64,000 bases of DNA from Harmothoe impar (GCA_947462335.1 OX381721.1:38838488-38902487); one strand, 5' to 3'. Shown: positions 30,930 to 43,240, numbered from the stretch's first letter. Numbers and translations are program-made. The notes: a model not told the origin generated them from the sequence alone.

Positions 30930-32395
30930 AAATATCATGATAAATATCATGATATATCATGTTGAACCATGATATATCATGACATATTATGATATATCAT
31001 GATTAATCATGTTTTCTCCTACCCTGGTTAATCATGATTAATCACACTTTATCATGATATTACCTCTTGAGAGAGAAATCATGATTAATCATGTTTTCTC
31101 CTACCCTAATTAATCACGATTAAGCATGCTACATCATGATCCTACCTTGATTTTACTTTACCATTCTAAATAATAAATCTAAATAATATATCATGATTTA
31201 TCATGATTTTACCTTACCATAATTTTTCATGATATACTGTGATTTATCATGATTATACCCATTAAGAGAGAAAACATGATTTATCTTGATATTATTTGTC
31301 CATGATTAATCATAATATATCATAATTTATTATGGTCTCTCCTATAGTTAGGAAAAACATGATTTATCATGTTTTTATTTTCATCATGATTAATCATGGT
31401 GTATCATGATTTATAATGATCTCACCCAATAAGAGGAAAACATGATTTATCATGATTTCACCTTACCATAATTTATCATGATATACTGTGATTTATCATG
31501 ATTATACCCATTAAGAGAGAAAACATGATTTATCTTGATTTTATTTGACCATGATCACTCACAGTATAACATTATTTATTATGATCTCTCCTATACATAG
31601 GAAAACATGATTTATCATGGTTTATCATGATTTATCATGATCTCACCCAATGAGAGGAAAACATGATTTATCATGTATTTACCTTTCCATTATGAATCAT
31701 AATCTATCATGATTTATCATGATTTTGAGAGTTAAGAGAGAAAACATGATTTATCATGATTTTATTTTACCATGATTAATCATGATATATCATGATTTAT
31801 TATGATCTCTCCCATTGGTGGGGAAAACAGGAATATATCTTACCATGATTAATCATGATATTTCATAATCTGTAAAACTTGGTTACAACAAAATTCCTTA
31901 CAACTAATTTTGGTTACAAGAAACAGATTTACTTGGTACCAATTTTCATCCATACATTTCTATAGTAAAGTAACTTGGTTATAACGAAGTGCCGTTGATA
32001 TAAACTTGTTTATAAGAAACTTTTTGTTCACAGTCAGACATATAATTGACAATCCTTTCAGTGAAATTACTGTTATTTACTACAGAACTCCCAGAAAATA
32101 AGTAGTTTTTAGACTACACTAGAGAGATTTATCATGTTGAACCATGATATACCATGATCAATCATGATAAACCATGATTAATCATGTTTCCTCCTACCAT
32201 GATCTAACATGAATAATCATACTTTATCATGATATTACCTCATGAGAGGGAAAACCATGATAAATCATGTTTCCTCCTACCATGATTAACCATACTTTAT
32301 CGTGATACTACCTCTTGAGAGGGAAAATCACCATAAATCATGTTTCCTCCTACCATGATTGAAATCATGATAAATTGTGTTTTTGTCTGAGCTCC
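30930..32395. repeat. TCATGA satellite block 1, about 83-bp unit
   Basis: Dense palindromic CATGATTTATCATGA and ATTAATCATGAT motifs. A higher-order unit is visible from the phrase AGAGAAAACATGATTTATC, whose copies near 31275, 31358, 31441 and 31524 are 83 bp apart; later spacing varies (92, 46, 83). Every unit can form a cruciform. About 31870-32100 is interrupted by unlike sequence. Confidence 0.85.
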
Positions 32396-32410
32396 AACAC
32401 CTGGTTGGGG

Positions 32411-32965
32411 ATTGGGGGGGAGGGGGACCTGCCCCGCTCTAAGACAGCTGTGGGGTGGGGGGCTGACTGTGGGGGTGCATTTCTTCTGTACCCAGCCTAC
32501 CCCGCCCCTAGGAAACTGTTGGAGGTGGTGGGGACTGTGGGAGGTGCAGGGCTTTTGTAGCCGGCCTACCCCGCCCCTAGGAAGCTGTGGGAGGTGGTGG
32601 GAGATGCAGGGCTTCTGAAGCCGGCCTACCCCGCTCCTAGGAAGCTATTGGAGGTGGTGGGCGACTGTGGGAGGTGCAGGGCTTTTGTAGGCGGCCTACC
32701 CAACCCCTAGGAAGCTGTTGGAGGTGGTGGGCGACTGTGGGAGGTGCAGGGCTTCTCTAGACGGCCTGCCCCGCCCCTAGGAAGCTGTGGGAGGTGGTGG
32801 GCGACTGTGGGAGGTGCAGGGCTTCTGTAGCCGGCCTACCCCGCCCCTAGGAAGCTGTGGGAAGTGGTTGGCGACTGTGGCAGGTGTAGGGCTTCTGTAG
32901 CCGGCTTACCCCGCCCCTTGGAAGCTGTGAGAGGTAGTGGGCGAGTGTGGGAGGTGTAGGACCAT
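32411..32965. repeat. GC-rich minisatellite, about 70-bp unit
   Basis: Roughly seven tandem copies of a unit containing CCTAGGAAGCTGTGGGAGGT, GGGCGACTGTGGGAGGTGCA and GGCCTACCCCGCCCC. The composition contrasts sharply with the AT-rich satellite on either side. Confidence 0.9.
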
Positions 32966-33480
32966 AATTTAAGTTTTATTATGTGCCAAAAGCCATACCA
33001 TAGCTCTAGAAGGCGTCCCCTAGCCATACTAGGTCATAGGGCCAAATTCTGAGTGAGCAACCATTTTCTTATTCTGAGCTGTGATCTCATCCATGTTGAT
33101 GGCGGGACATTTGAAAATATTTTTGACCAGGCCAATTTTACTGCTTAATTGTACTTCTTAGTTGCCACAAATACTTTTATACTTTAGTTAAACATATAGC
33201 CAAATAAATGACAGCATTGCAGAACACTTGTAGATAATTTAGATCCAAATTAAGGCCATTAATTAGAGGGGTGACGATAATACCAGACAGGTGACGATGA
33301 TACCAGACTAGTATAGGCCCAAAGAAAATAATGACTGCTCCATTAACATTGATATAGTATAGGGACGAGACCCAGTGGAAAAGTACCAGAACTAAATGGG
33401 CTCCAAGCACAATCTCTCAGAAATGATGTATCAATACTAACAACAATCTGGTTGGAGATTTGCCACTAAGGTGAAAATAA
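32966..33480. other. Unique spacer inside the foldback structure
   Basis: No gene or repeat recognised. Confidence 0.35.
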
Positions 33481-33487
33481 TACCATC

Positions 33488-33765
33488 CACTACTCTACAG
33501 GCCATCCCAGTGCATCCTACCCGGCCTTACCTGCCCCAGGGTCGGCTACAAACCACCCGAGTGCGTCCTACCCGGCTCTACCTGCCCCAGGGCCGGCTAC
33601 AGGCCACCCCAGTGCGTCCTACCCGGCTCTACCTGCCCCAGGGCCGGCTACAGGCCACCCCAGTGCGTCCTACCCGGCTCTACCTGCCCCAGGGCCGGCT
33701 ACAGGCCACCCCAGTGCGTCCTACCCGGCCCTACAAGCCCCAGGGCCGACTACAAGTATGCTCCA
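33488..33765. repeat. 51-bp minisatellite
   Basis: Five tandem copies of a 51-bp unit containing GCGTCCTACCCGGCTCTACC and TGCCCCAGGGCCGGCTACAG. Because 51 is divisible by three, one frame reads a 17-residue repeat (PVRPTRLYLPQGRLQ...). There is no start context, splice signal or domain, so I treat it as non-coding. Confidence 0.9.
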
Positions 33766-34049
33766 TGTACACTCCATAATGGTCAATGCAATAATGAACC
33801 CTCAGCCAATCAGAAGCAAGTCTCGTTCTGGTCACATGACCAGCACTGCACCCCCTACATAATGGGGGTGCAATGTGAGCTCCTCAGTCCACTGCTGTCT
33901 GACCATGGGAACACACCTCCTACCTGCACCTGCCTACCTCCTGCCTGCCTCCTGCCTGCACCTACCTACTGAAGATCTGCAAGACTACCAAGCATTAAAT
34001 TTGATAATAATCTTCAAATGATGTAATCCTAAACTCCCTGAATAGAATA

Positions 34050-34668
34050 GAATAAATCATGATCGATATCATGTTAAATAAATCATAGTTTTTTCACAGA
34101 AATCATGATTTTTAAAACATGATATATCATGATATTTATCACAATTAAATCATAATACCTATATCATGACAAAGCCTGATAAATCATGATGAATATCAAG
34201 TTAAATAAATCATAGTTTTTTCACGGAAATCATGATTTGTAAAACATGATATATCATGATATTCATCACAATTAAATTATGTCTTTGATTAATCATAATA
34301 TTTATCATGCTTAAATATGATAAATCATGATAAATATCATGTTATATAAATCATAGTTTTTTTAATGGAAATCATGATTATAAAACATGCTTTATCATGA
34401 TATTCATCATGATTAAATCATAATAAACCATGATTAAATTATATTATTTATCATGATAAAGCATGATAAATCATGATAATGTATGATAAATTATGATATA
34501 TTTTGCGGAATTCCCTGTGGTGAATAATTAGTACTATGGTTAATCATAATCATAATCATGATATAACATGTTAACTTTCATGATATATCATGCTTTTAAA
34601 ATCATGATTTCCGCGAAAAAACTATGATTAATCCAACATGATAAATCATGATATTTATCATGGTTTTT
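34050..34668. repeat. TCATGA satellite block 2
   Basis: Same palindromic vocabulary as 30930-32395, here with longer units containing AAATCATAGTTTTTTCACGG and AAATCATGATT. It runs into the right arm of the foldback structure at CTACCTGG. Confidence 0.85.
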
Positions 34669-34870
34669 TTCTACCTGGGACCATCTAGTAGAAAGCTAGG
34701 AACTACAAATCTCTGTACTTCAGATGGTGCCACTGTCTACCTACAATCCCATGCACAGTGCTGCCGCCTCAAGTGGATAGATGACCGGGGACTAGGAGTG
34801 TCAGACCTTTACATACACTATACATACACAATACAATGGCAGCAGGACTCAGCCTGTGGCCACGACGACC

Positions 34871-35547
34871 AAGCCCGTTTCTTACAGACAGGAAATACAT
34901 CCGTTGCCCGCAGCTCGGAACGGCGATGTCCCCTTTAATAAGGTCTACGGGTACACTGTTTTAGGTGAAATTTTCTCACCATTAACCGGCAAATGTATAA
35001 CTCTCTTTGATAGTGACTGAGTCACCGAAGGAGGCCTCCCATAAGGCCTGGCATATCAGCCACCTCACTATACATATCATATACCTGGAGGCAGAGAACC
35101 CTGGCGTTTCATGCATTCCCTGCTTTTTCATAGGCATAACACTGCATGGAACACATTTTCTACCACTTGAACAGACCCCAATATAGTATTAACACTGGAT
35201 CTACTTATTCAACCACAGGGAACTATTTCGACTGGACTAACACTGGGACCTCTCTTTAAATTTTCAAAACAGACCCCTTCATGGCTAAAACTGGGACACC
35301 TTATTCAAGCATATAGAAACAGGAACCCTAGCAATTGTGGCGTCTGTTTCATACGGTGGCATTCTTAGATTCAACACCTTTTATTTTGTCATCTCCTCTA
35401 CAGTTCGGTTTTCCCTAACTCTCTTCGCCCTGTATTCTCCCACTGTGTGTTTTCCCCCTCCAATTGCCATTTCAATCTCCCTTTAGCTCCCTTTTTAAAG
35501 CAATTTTTCTATTTATATATAATCTGCCCAGACACGCCAAGAAAACC
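34871..35547. other. Intergenic, 3' flank of the GT92 gene
   Basis: Nothing recognised. Confidence 0.3.
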
Positions 35548-35553
35548 TTTATT
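35548..35553 (-). promoter_or_regulatory. Polyadenylation signal of the GT92 gene
   Basis: AATAAA on the minus strand, 57 nt beyond the stop codon of the glycosyltransferase. Confidence 0.5.
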
Positions 35554-35609
35554 CCTCTTTTCTATAACCTTTAATCTTCTCTGTTGAGAACTTAATCAAC
35601 TTGCATTCG

Positions 35610-36950
35610 TTACAACAACGGCCATGTGTCTACATTTCTCTTGTAATCTCTGAAGGATGTGTCCATTGGCCCTGAAGCCTTTGTCCAAGGTTCCTGTGGC
35701 TTATTTCTATCCAATGTACTTTTATCCCAGTTTTTAACATAAGCAGATGGCCTCCCTTTGTCATACTTAGTTACATAATTGTCCCAACATTGATATCTGT
35801 AATGCACCACATGAGCAGCATTCCGCATTAATTGCACCGTTTTCCCCTGCACTCTACGTGAATGGCACCCAGTTTTCCTTGCCAGAATGTGCTTGGGCCT
35901 AGCTGCACATTTAAACTTAACTCGCCACTCCTGATAAAAGTGAATATATGCTTCAGCTACTGCCAGTTTGGGACAGTGGATATATCCTGATGTTCCCATT
36001 GTCTTACTGTCCAAACAAACCTGGTCAATAGTAGCAGGATTGTATACAGGATTAGGTTCATTCTTATTGCTGTTCACCCACTTGAGAAATCCATGCATGA
36101 TTTCTTTAACAGTAAAGCTTGCATTGTCTGCTGAAGGGAAGATGTATTCATCAACATCAATGTGAAACACCCATTCACAAACTTCCCTCATGTGTAGAAA
36201 TCCATGTAAAATTGCAGCATTCTTGGTTTTCTTCCATGGCCAATCTACAACTACAACTTGTGGGTATTTCTGCAGCTCCAGGAGTGTGTTGTCCGTGCTA
36301 TTGTTGTTGTACACTAGAAAAAGCCCCACTCCTTGCCTGATGTAGTACTCTGTCCAGTCTGCAATCTTGCCCTCCTCATTCTTCATCATTGTCATGATGC
36401 ACACCGGCGATTTGGGGTGGCTTCCTATACTTAACAGCATTCTATCACTCCACTTGGCTAGTGATGGCAAAATTGTACCATCTGATAACCTAATGGACCA
36501 AACAACATCTTCACTAATTGAAAATAGTTTATTACATTCAAACACATCGCGGGCAATTCTCCTTCCAGGCACTGTCCTATTATTTTCTGTGCAGCTGAGG
36601 AATTTTCCTTTGTTTACTCTGAAACCAGTTGTGAAAAGGATAATTTTTCCTTGGTTTGATGTTGCTATTGAAATAACTAACTTGTACTTTGGCTTATCCA
36701 TTCTTGGTTGCGTTGAAAAAAGTTTTGGCCATGATTTTTCTCTACGGTTTAGGCCTACGTGTGGTTTGATCTCTCTGAGGTGGGGTTGATATGGCTGATA
36801 GCCCTGTTGAAGTAAGGAGATGAAACTCCACAGGAAGAACATTATTGTAATAGTAGCTAACAAATCAAAAACAGTTGTAGGTATTCTAGAATATCGTTTG
36901 GTTGCGATAGTGGTTTTAGATGTAGCCATAGTGGTTTTAGATGTAGCCAA
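35610..36950 (-). CDS. Family 92 (DUF23) glycosyltransferase, type II Golgi membrane protein
   Basis: An uninterrupted 446-residue frame. Residues 1-24 are cytosolic, about 26-47 form one membrane anchor, and the rest is lumenal. GT92 features are in order: CIMTMMKNEEGKIADWTEYY (184-203), the GVGLFLVYNNNSTDNT segment, WPW at 237-239, and the metal-binding acidic motif HIDVDEYI with DVDE at 265-268, then conserved aromatic and Cys-containing blocks to the C-terminus. In this family known members transfer galactose (for example onto core fucose in nematode N-glycans); the substrate here is unknown. The N-terminus has a direct duplication (ATSKTT at 2-7 and 9-14) from a local DNA repeat, so the second Met could also start the protein. 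A strong acceptor (CTCTTCTTCAG at 36972) lies 21 nt before the ATG. Confidence 0.92.
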   Translation of the reverse strand: MATSKTTMATSKTTIATKRYSRIPTTVFDLLATITIMFFLWSFISLLQQGYQPYQPHLREIKPHVGLNRREKSWPKLFSTQPRMDKPKYKLVISIATSNQGKIILFTTGFRVNKGKFLSCTENNRTVPGRRIARDVFECNKLFSISEDVVWSIRLSDGTILPSLAKWSDRMLLSIGSHPKSPVCIMTMMKNEEGKIADWTEYYIRQGVGLFLVYNNNSTDNTLLELQKYPQVVVVDWPWKKTKNAAILHGFLHMREVCEWVFHIDVDEYIFPSADNASFTVKEIMHGFLKWVNSNKNEPNPVYNPATIDQVCLDSKTMGTSGYIHCPKLAVAEAYIHFYQEWRVKFKCAARPKHILARKTGCHSRRVQGKTVQLMRNAAHVVHYRYQCWDNYVTKYDKGRPSAYVKNWDKSTLDRNKPQEPWTKASGPMDTSFRDYKRNVDTWPLL

Positions 36951-37019
36951 TCAAGAAGACTATTTTTTCACCTGAAGAAGAGAAAGAGATTGGTGTGAGT
37001 TTAAAATGTTATCTTTATA

Positions 37020-38335
37020 CAGACTTACAGGCGGAAAGCTTTTGATTGTATCCACCACTCAGAGTTATTGCACCGTATGAAAAAATTTAATTTACCGAGT
37101 ATCTACTGTGACTGGCTGTACGCCTACTTAGGTAACAGAACCCAACGCGTAGTGTGCAATAGCGCTGTGTCAGACCTTGCAAAAATAAAATTCGGAGTCC
37201 CGCAAGGATCCATATTGGGGCCCCTATTGTTTATATGTTACATTAATAATTTACCCACTGTACTAAAAAATTGTCGCATAATAATGTATGCTGATGACGT
37301 TGTGTTTTACACTAGTCACAGTAGTCTTTTCAATGCCAAAGCGCTCCTACAGGAGGACGCCACTACAGTGTTTAACTGGTTTACCAGGAGTGGCCTAAGC
37401 ATTAACACTGATAAGACGCAAGTAGTTGTCTTCAGTCATGAAAAATCTGTAACCGCCCCAATGTTAAATATAGAGATGGGTGACCATGTCCTAACAACCT
37501 GTACGCAATATGAATACCTCGGTGTTATCCTCGACAATGTATTATCCCTTGAGCGCACTATTGGTAAGACTGTAAACAAAACAAATTTCCGGCACGTGAT
37601 GTTACGTAAAATGAGGACCAAAATGACGTGTCCCACCGCAAAGTTAGTGTACAAGCAGACAATGCTTCCAGTCCTGGACTACTGTGGTTTCCTCTTTAAT
37701 GGAGTCACGGAGGTACAACATAAGAGATTACAATTAGCACAAAACAGGTGTCTGCGCACGTGCCTGGGCGTGCGAATGAAACACCACATGTCTGACTTGC
37801 ACACCGACTCCTGCGTAGACTACCTATCGATCAGATATGACCTACAGCTATTATTACTAATTCGGAAATACGTGAAGGGTACAAATCATGATTGTGAAAA
37901 ACTTGGTTTGAGGTTCCAGAGGCCAGCGGCGGGGGGGAGAGTGATGCGCTCGACCGGCACTGGCCTCTTGGAATACCCACCAGCCAATTTAATAGGGTAC
38001 CGGAAAAGTCCGTTATATCGAGGCATTGACCTCTGGAACAAGCTACCTGTCAGCTGTCGGCTAGCTGACACTAGAGAAGCCTTCCGCGACAAGGTAAAGC
38101 CTGTATTAGTACGTCTCTTTACGGAGAAACAGCGAGACCGCGGCAGGGCGAGGTAGCCTAGCCTTGTACTATACTCATACATAAATTAACATAATATACA
38201 TCCTGTACTCGTATTTACCGCACTCGTGCGTATGATATAGCATGAGCACATGAGATACACCTGTTATCTCTCTTTGGATCTGTAATTTGTGTTTTGAAAA
38301 TCACTTTGTGCAAATAAACACATTTATAAACTCAA
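37020..38335 (+). mobile_element. 5'-truncated non-LTR retrotransposon (LINE) fragment
   Basis: Contains the 3' part of an ORF2-type protein followed by a 180-bp 3' UTR with AATAAA near 38310 and a short A-rich end. The 5' edge cuts into the RT domain, as usual for incomplete reverse transcription. Exact target duplications were not seen. Confidence 0.75.
37026..38156 (+). pseudogene. LINE reverse transcriptase, C-terminal remnant
   Basis: The frame is open from about 37026, where RKAFDCIHHSELL matches the (D)FxKAFDxxxHxxLL block of LINE RTs, to the stop at 38154-38156. Blocks seen: GVPQGSILGPLLF, the catalytic IIMYADDVVFY (YADD), NTDKTQVVVF, and the thumb and C-terminal region with YLGVILDN. 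The endonuclease and the first RT blocks are missing, so it cannot act alone. There are no internal stops or frameshifts in what remains, so it is fairly young. A start at TTG 37068 or ATG 37077 has no biological meaning here. Confidence 0.85.
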
Positions 38336-38559
38336 AAAAGAGAAGAGGTAATGATTGGCCCTCCCTCATAATTATTTACATCAGTCTTTTCTATCTGAAA
38401 CTTGCAAAATTGTTAACCCAGTAATGTCTGAAGACAGTAACACGGTTAACGATTAATCACAGGTACAACTTACCGTTGATTTCTGTTGTGATGTTGCACC
38501 ATTGCACAAAGCCTACTCCCACAGGAATGGAAAGACTGCACAGGTGCAGTGAATGTGTC

Positions 38560-39972
38560 AATAAATGTGTCAGTGAATAGTCAGGGGATCATTAGCATCA
38601 TAACTATCTCATTCCACTTAATTAATTCACCATGGAGAATTCTGTATATTGTAAACTAGCACCTTCATGCATATTTTACCAGGAGGTATTAACTATTATA
38701 CATTCCACTTACATCAGAGGTTGGTCAGAATTGGTCCTCACGATAGAATTGGCCTATTTGGACCAGGTACCAGTGGTGACCGCATATTGCAGCCCGTTGG
38801 GCTGGGCCCGATGTAGAGTTGTCACTTAAGATTATTTCTAGTTGTTATTATGTTGACCCTAATCTTTTATGGTATTGGCTTCTATGTGGTTTATAAACAT
38901 GATGTACTTTATAATATCTAAATATCATCCAATGTAATTAGGTACAATCTGACATGTTTTCGCTATGATATTATGTGCAGAAATATGTCTACAGTTTGTC
39001 CATTTTCAATGGTATCGATCATCCTTAAATTAATTATAAACGGCCATACACATCTTATGGTGACATCTTAACATTGAATATGTATAACAATGTTGGATGG
39101 ATGTGAAAACAAGGAAACACGACCTCTGATCGAATGAATAATGTCAAATATAGTAATTACTTCTTTAGTTAAAGTGGCATAATCACCGAGCGTATCACAA
39201 TTTTAGTACTGTTCTAGTCTACTATGTGGTTAAGTGTGAGTGGTGGGAATGCCCTTTTGATGCACCATCCCAAGCTTTCAGGAGTGCATGAAATAAACTC
39301 CATAGATTTGTGTAAGAAAGAAGCGCCAGTGAGTTATTCATGTATAATGCAATGGACTGGACATGGTGCATTAACACACTGAGCTGTCCTTAAAGGTTTA
39401 CTTTGCTGAGTAGTGTGTGGGCCCCAGTGCTAAGTGCACCATTGAGTGACCAGTTAGCTCCTATACTTGCTGCTTATATATGTAATCAAAGAAAGTCCCT
39501 GGGAGAACATGACCATGTGGTGCCCAAGAAGTATGTTCCATACCCACAGACTGTTGGTACCAAGCTCGAAGTAGTACTATATTATTGAAAGGCTAGTATA
39601 CGTGTGTAAGTTTGATTCTCATCATCAAAATAAAACGGTCGTTTCTTGCAGCTTTTTTTTCATGGTAGTAATATTCAAACGTACAGGGGGTAAGTATATT
39701 GCAAATATCAAATCAAAGTAAAGTATACATCCAGTCGGCTTCAAAAAGAGAACATAATTATGCATCTTATCTTGACGATCAATGTTGGGTTTTAGAGGGC
39801 CACGGTATTAGTTCTCTTACAGCCCAGTAGGGGATGTGCAAAAACTTCCTTTTAAAGCTTGATGAGAAGCAAAATTTATTTAATGAGTGACCCAACTGTT
39901 TAGCACAGTATTCCACCAATAGAACGTGTAGACAATTTGACCAGGGAACCTAAAGTTCCGCTGCAAAGATAT
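38560..39972. other. Intergenic, nothing recognised
   Basis: Possible promoter side of the GT92 gene. No core element, gene or bounded repeat could be assigned. Confidence 0.3.
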
Positions 39973-40420
39973 ACACAGAGGCAAATATCAGAGTCACCCG
40001 ATGTCGCCAATACTACTCTCAGACAAGGGTCAGGCACTGCTGGACTATAATAGATGGGTCAAGGGTTATTCTAGTGAGGGTCAGGCTAGGCTGGACATTC
40101 AATAACAGGCTGGACCTTGGCAAACTTGCTTGAAAGTCTGGCCATGCTGGATCCTCATGCCATAGTCTGGCAATGCTGGACTCTTGGGAGAGTCTCTATC
40201 AGCCTGCAAGAGTCCAGCATTGCCAGACTATGGCATGAGGATCCAGCATGGCCAGACTTTCAAGCAAGTTTGCCAAGGTCCAGCCTGTTTTTGAATGTCC
40301 AGCCTAGCCTGACCCTCACTAGAATGGCCCTTGACCCATCTATTATAGCCCAGCAGTGCCTGACCCTTGTCTGAGAGTAGTATTGGCGACATTGGGTGAC
40401 TCTGATATTTGCCTCTGTGT
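39973..40420. repeat. 448-bp near-perfect hairpin (213-bp arms, 22-nt loop)
   Basis: Arms 39973-40185 and 40208-40420 pair base for base without gaps; I count about five mismatches (near 98% identity). The 22-nt loop is 40186-40207. Both arms carry phrases such as TCTGGCAATGCTGGACTCTT and GGGTCAGGC(A/T)(A/C)(G/T)GCTGGAC. A transcript across it would form a very long double-stranded RNA. It may be a young foldback MITE or an hpRNA source; no coding sequence. Confidence 0.88.
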
Positions 40421-43000
40421 AGACACATTGTGGGGCCATCATTCACTGAGGAGTAGAGTAATCTTTTTTTGAGAGGGAAGGAGGGGGGTCGATGCATTTT
40501 CACAGCATCACCGAACCGCAACTTTCTTTCAACCCTCCTCCATTCACCAATAGTCTTTGACTAAGTCCCCCCCACTTCCAGTATGGAGGTACAGATAGTT
40601 CTGCCCCTCCCCCATGATGCCCCCACTGGGCCTCCTATTAGTTATGCCCCACCCCTCTATTATCCACCAATCCCCCCTTCAATAAGTACCCTACTACATT
40701 AACCTACATTCCTGTGTTTTGCTCACCTACATTCTTCGCCCCAACTTAAGAAAAAGCACAAAACGAATGAAAAAATAACAAATAAAAAGGGCGACTGGAA
40801 GGGAAGAAAAATCAAGAGAGTGTGCACAAAAACTTCCCAAGAAAATACCCATGACAGTAGCAGTAACAACAACAATACAAAGTACCTGGTAAATACGTAC
40901 ATATACCACACATAAGTAGCTTGTTAGCACTACCATCTACCTGCATGAAGCAAGTCCAACATGGAGGACATAATTATGTAGCAAGTATAATAGCAACAAC
41001 AACAGGACATCCATCTTGAAATTAGTACTACAACAACAACACATCACGATTCCAACCCCAATACCAGAATAGCATATAATCTATCTATGTCCCTAGGCAT
41101 GTCTAACTCTACTGAGTAGCTGCAGGTACTAAAATAGCAGCCTCCAGTGGGACTATACACATGTAGATGTAGGGAGGTAGAGGCTGGAGGTAGGCAGGAG
41201 CAGCAGGGAGCAGGGAGGAGCAGCTCCTCCAGGGTCCTGTACACTCACAGGTAACTATGACCACTGTGTGTTTACACCTGCAATGTGGGGGTGGTGATGA
41301 CCTGGTCAGGACTGAGGGAAGGGGTGTAGGGGGTATAGCATACTCTAAGTGCTGAGATCAGCACTTTGTTGTTATCAGATAGAGTTGTCAGTGGTTTATC
41401 AGGGTATATTGTTACTAACCCAGACCCATGCACAGGTTATACTGGTGCAGTGGTAGTGTGATACAGGTGGTCATACTTGTACCAGTCTGTGGTATAGGTA
41501 CGTGGGAGGGACAGCTGTGTGGATGGGTGTCTACGTGAGCTGGTTGTTGTTGTTATTGTTGTTGTTATTATTGTTGTTCATATTGTTGTTGTTATTGTAT
41601 TGAATGTCCACTGTACACAGGGCTCTATAGGGCTGTTTGAGGCACACATTCCATATCTAGATTTGACCGGTTAGAGCCCTATGGATTGTGGACAGTATTT
41701 TTGTTGTTATTACCATATGTCGCTGCTGCTATTTTGCCTTGTTATTGTTGTGACTCTTTCTCAGATTGTTGATGTTTCTGTTATTGTTATCATCAGATCA
41801 TTGTTCTTATTGTTGTTGTTGCTGTTATCATTGTTAAGGGTATGGGCAAAGTTTTGTAGTAGTTGTTGCTGTTACTGTACTTCCTTGGCTGATACAGTAT
41901 TCCAACATACACCATCATCTGATGCTAACCATGGCCATGTCATTAATTTATACAGACAAGTGAGAAAAAAACCTCCACAGTGGGGTGATAGGAGTGGGCG
42001 GGTAGTGGGGTAGCTTTCATGCTGAATTATTATTGGCTCTGATAGGGGATGCAGTTATTGTTGTTGGTCGTGGTGGTATTGTTAATGCTTATATGATGAA
42101 CATGATCATAGCCATATAGACATAGGTTCTACATCTGCCTTGGTGTGGGATGGGAAAATATTATCTGAATCAAGAAGTTAATACCCCAACAAGAGAAACT
42201 GGGAAATGGTTTAGACATGTTAGTTTATTGTCACTAGGTGTCACGAGATGGGGTAATTATCGTTGCATCTTCTGCTATTCCCCTGATCTACTGACCTGGT
42301 TATACAGCTGAACCCACATCTGTAAATAAAGCTACTGTGAACAATATGGGCAAACGCAAGATTCTGAAGAGGAGCCAAAGTGTATAAATACAATAAAGAA
42401 GTAAAAGTGACTAAACTGTATTTACTGTCCATGCTGGTGGCATAAGGAGAGCAGGATCATGTGTAACATAATATCAGGGTACAGGTCTGTCAGATGTCAT
42501 CCTGTCCCCTAGGCATATATCAAATCCCTTTTCACTTTATATGATTTATATATCATTAGTTGTGTACTACATCAGGTGATATAAGGAACATTTGATGAGA
42601 GTAATTTAATTGCATATGGCTAACTAACCGATAATTCTAAAGTTTCATTTAAGCTACTATAGTAGGCCTACAATACTGTAGTGAGTTTGTTAGACCCCTA
42701 TATATGTCATGATTTACTGGGTCACCTTTCATGTCATGGGTAAAACCTCCCCTATCCCTATTCACCCGTCCCCATTTACCAGAGATGCAATGTCAAATTG
42801 CCACTTCCGGAACCGTTTAAATGCACAATGGTGTCCCAGGCTTTCTATTTGATTCAGTTTATTATGGTGTACGCTTTAGAAACCTGGTCCCTGTGTCAGC
42901 TGATAATAACGGAGATGAATAAACTACACAATTAGATATAAGATTCAAGGGCATAGTTGGCGGGAGAGAATCAATAAGCGAAGCAATGCGTGATTGCTGA
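40421..43000. other. Intergenic with (TTG)n microsatellites
   Basis: (GTT)n/(TTATTG)n runs at 41540-41600 and 41690-41830. No gene supported: short frames here are low-complexity Leu/Val runs from the microsatellites. Confidence 0.4.
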
Positions 43001-43009
43001 GTGATTCAT

Positions 43010-43240
43010 TAACTGAGTCAATGAACAAGTCAGGAAATCAGTGACTCAGCGAGTCAGTGAGTGTGTGAGATAGTGAGTGAGTGAGTGAGTGGATTATTGA
43101 GGGAGTGAGTTAGTGAATCAGTGAGTGGGAGAATAAGTCAGTCAACAAATCCGTGAGTCAGTGAATCACTATACTAAGTCAGTTAGTCAGTGAGTGAGTA
43201 AGGCAGTATATCAGAGAGTGAATGAGTAAGTCAGATTTTT
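43010..43240. repeat. Degenerate GTGA/GTCAGTGA tandem repeat
   Basis: Imperfect tetranucleotide repeat (AGTGAGTGAGTCAGTGA-like) over about 230 bp. Confidence 0.8.

Larger units (their letters stand above)
30775..34870. mobile_element. 4.1-kb inverted-repeat (foldback) structure
   Basis: The left arm at 30775-30965 (e.g. GTATTGTGTATGTATAGTGT, CTGACACTCCTAGTCCCCGG) is repeated in reverse complement at about 34627-34870. The right arm has 47 extra bases (34679-34725), otherwise few differences are visible. Between the arms are TCATGA satellite blocks next to each arm, two GC-rich minisatellites and some unique DNA. No transposase or other protein is encoded. The best description is a large foldback element whose arms border expanding satellite. 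Flanking target duplications were not found. Confidence 0.6.
36972..38473 (-). other. 5' UTR intron of the GT92 gene
   Basis: The minus-strand donor CAACG|GTAAGT at 38473 and acceptor TTCTTCAG at 36972 define a 1.5-kb intron in the 5' UTR. The upstream non-coding exon would lie from 38474 upward. About 1.3 kb of the intron is a LINE fragment in antisense orientation, so the intron would be only about 0.2 kb without it. The pairing of these two sites is inferred. Confidence 0.5.

Noticed and set aside
33471..33779. Open frame encoding a 17-residue tandem repeat protein
   Set aside because: The frame is open only because the 51-bp unit is divisible by three. No start context, splice sites or domain.
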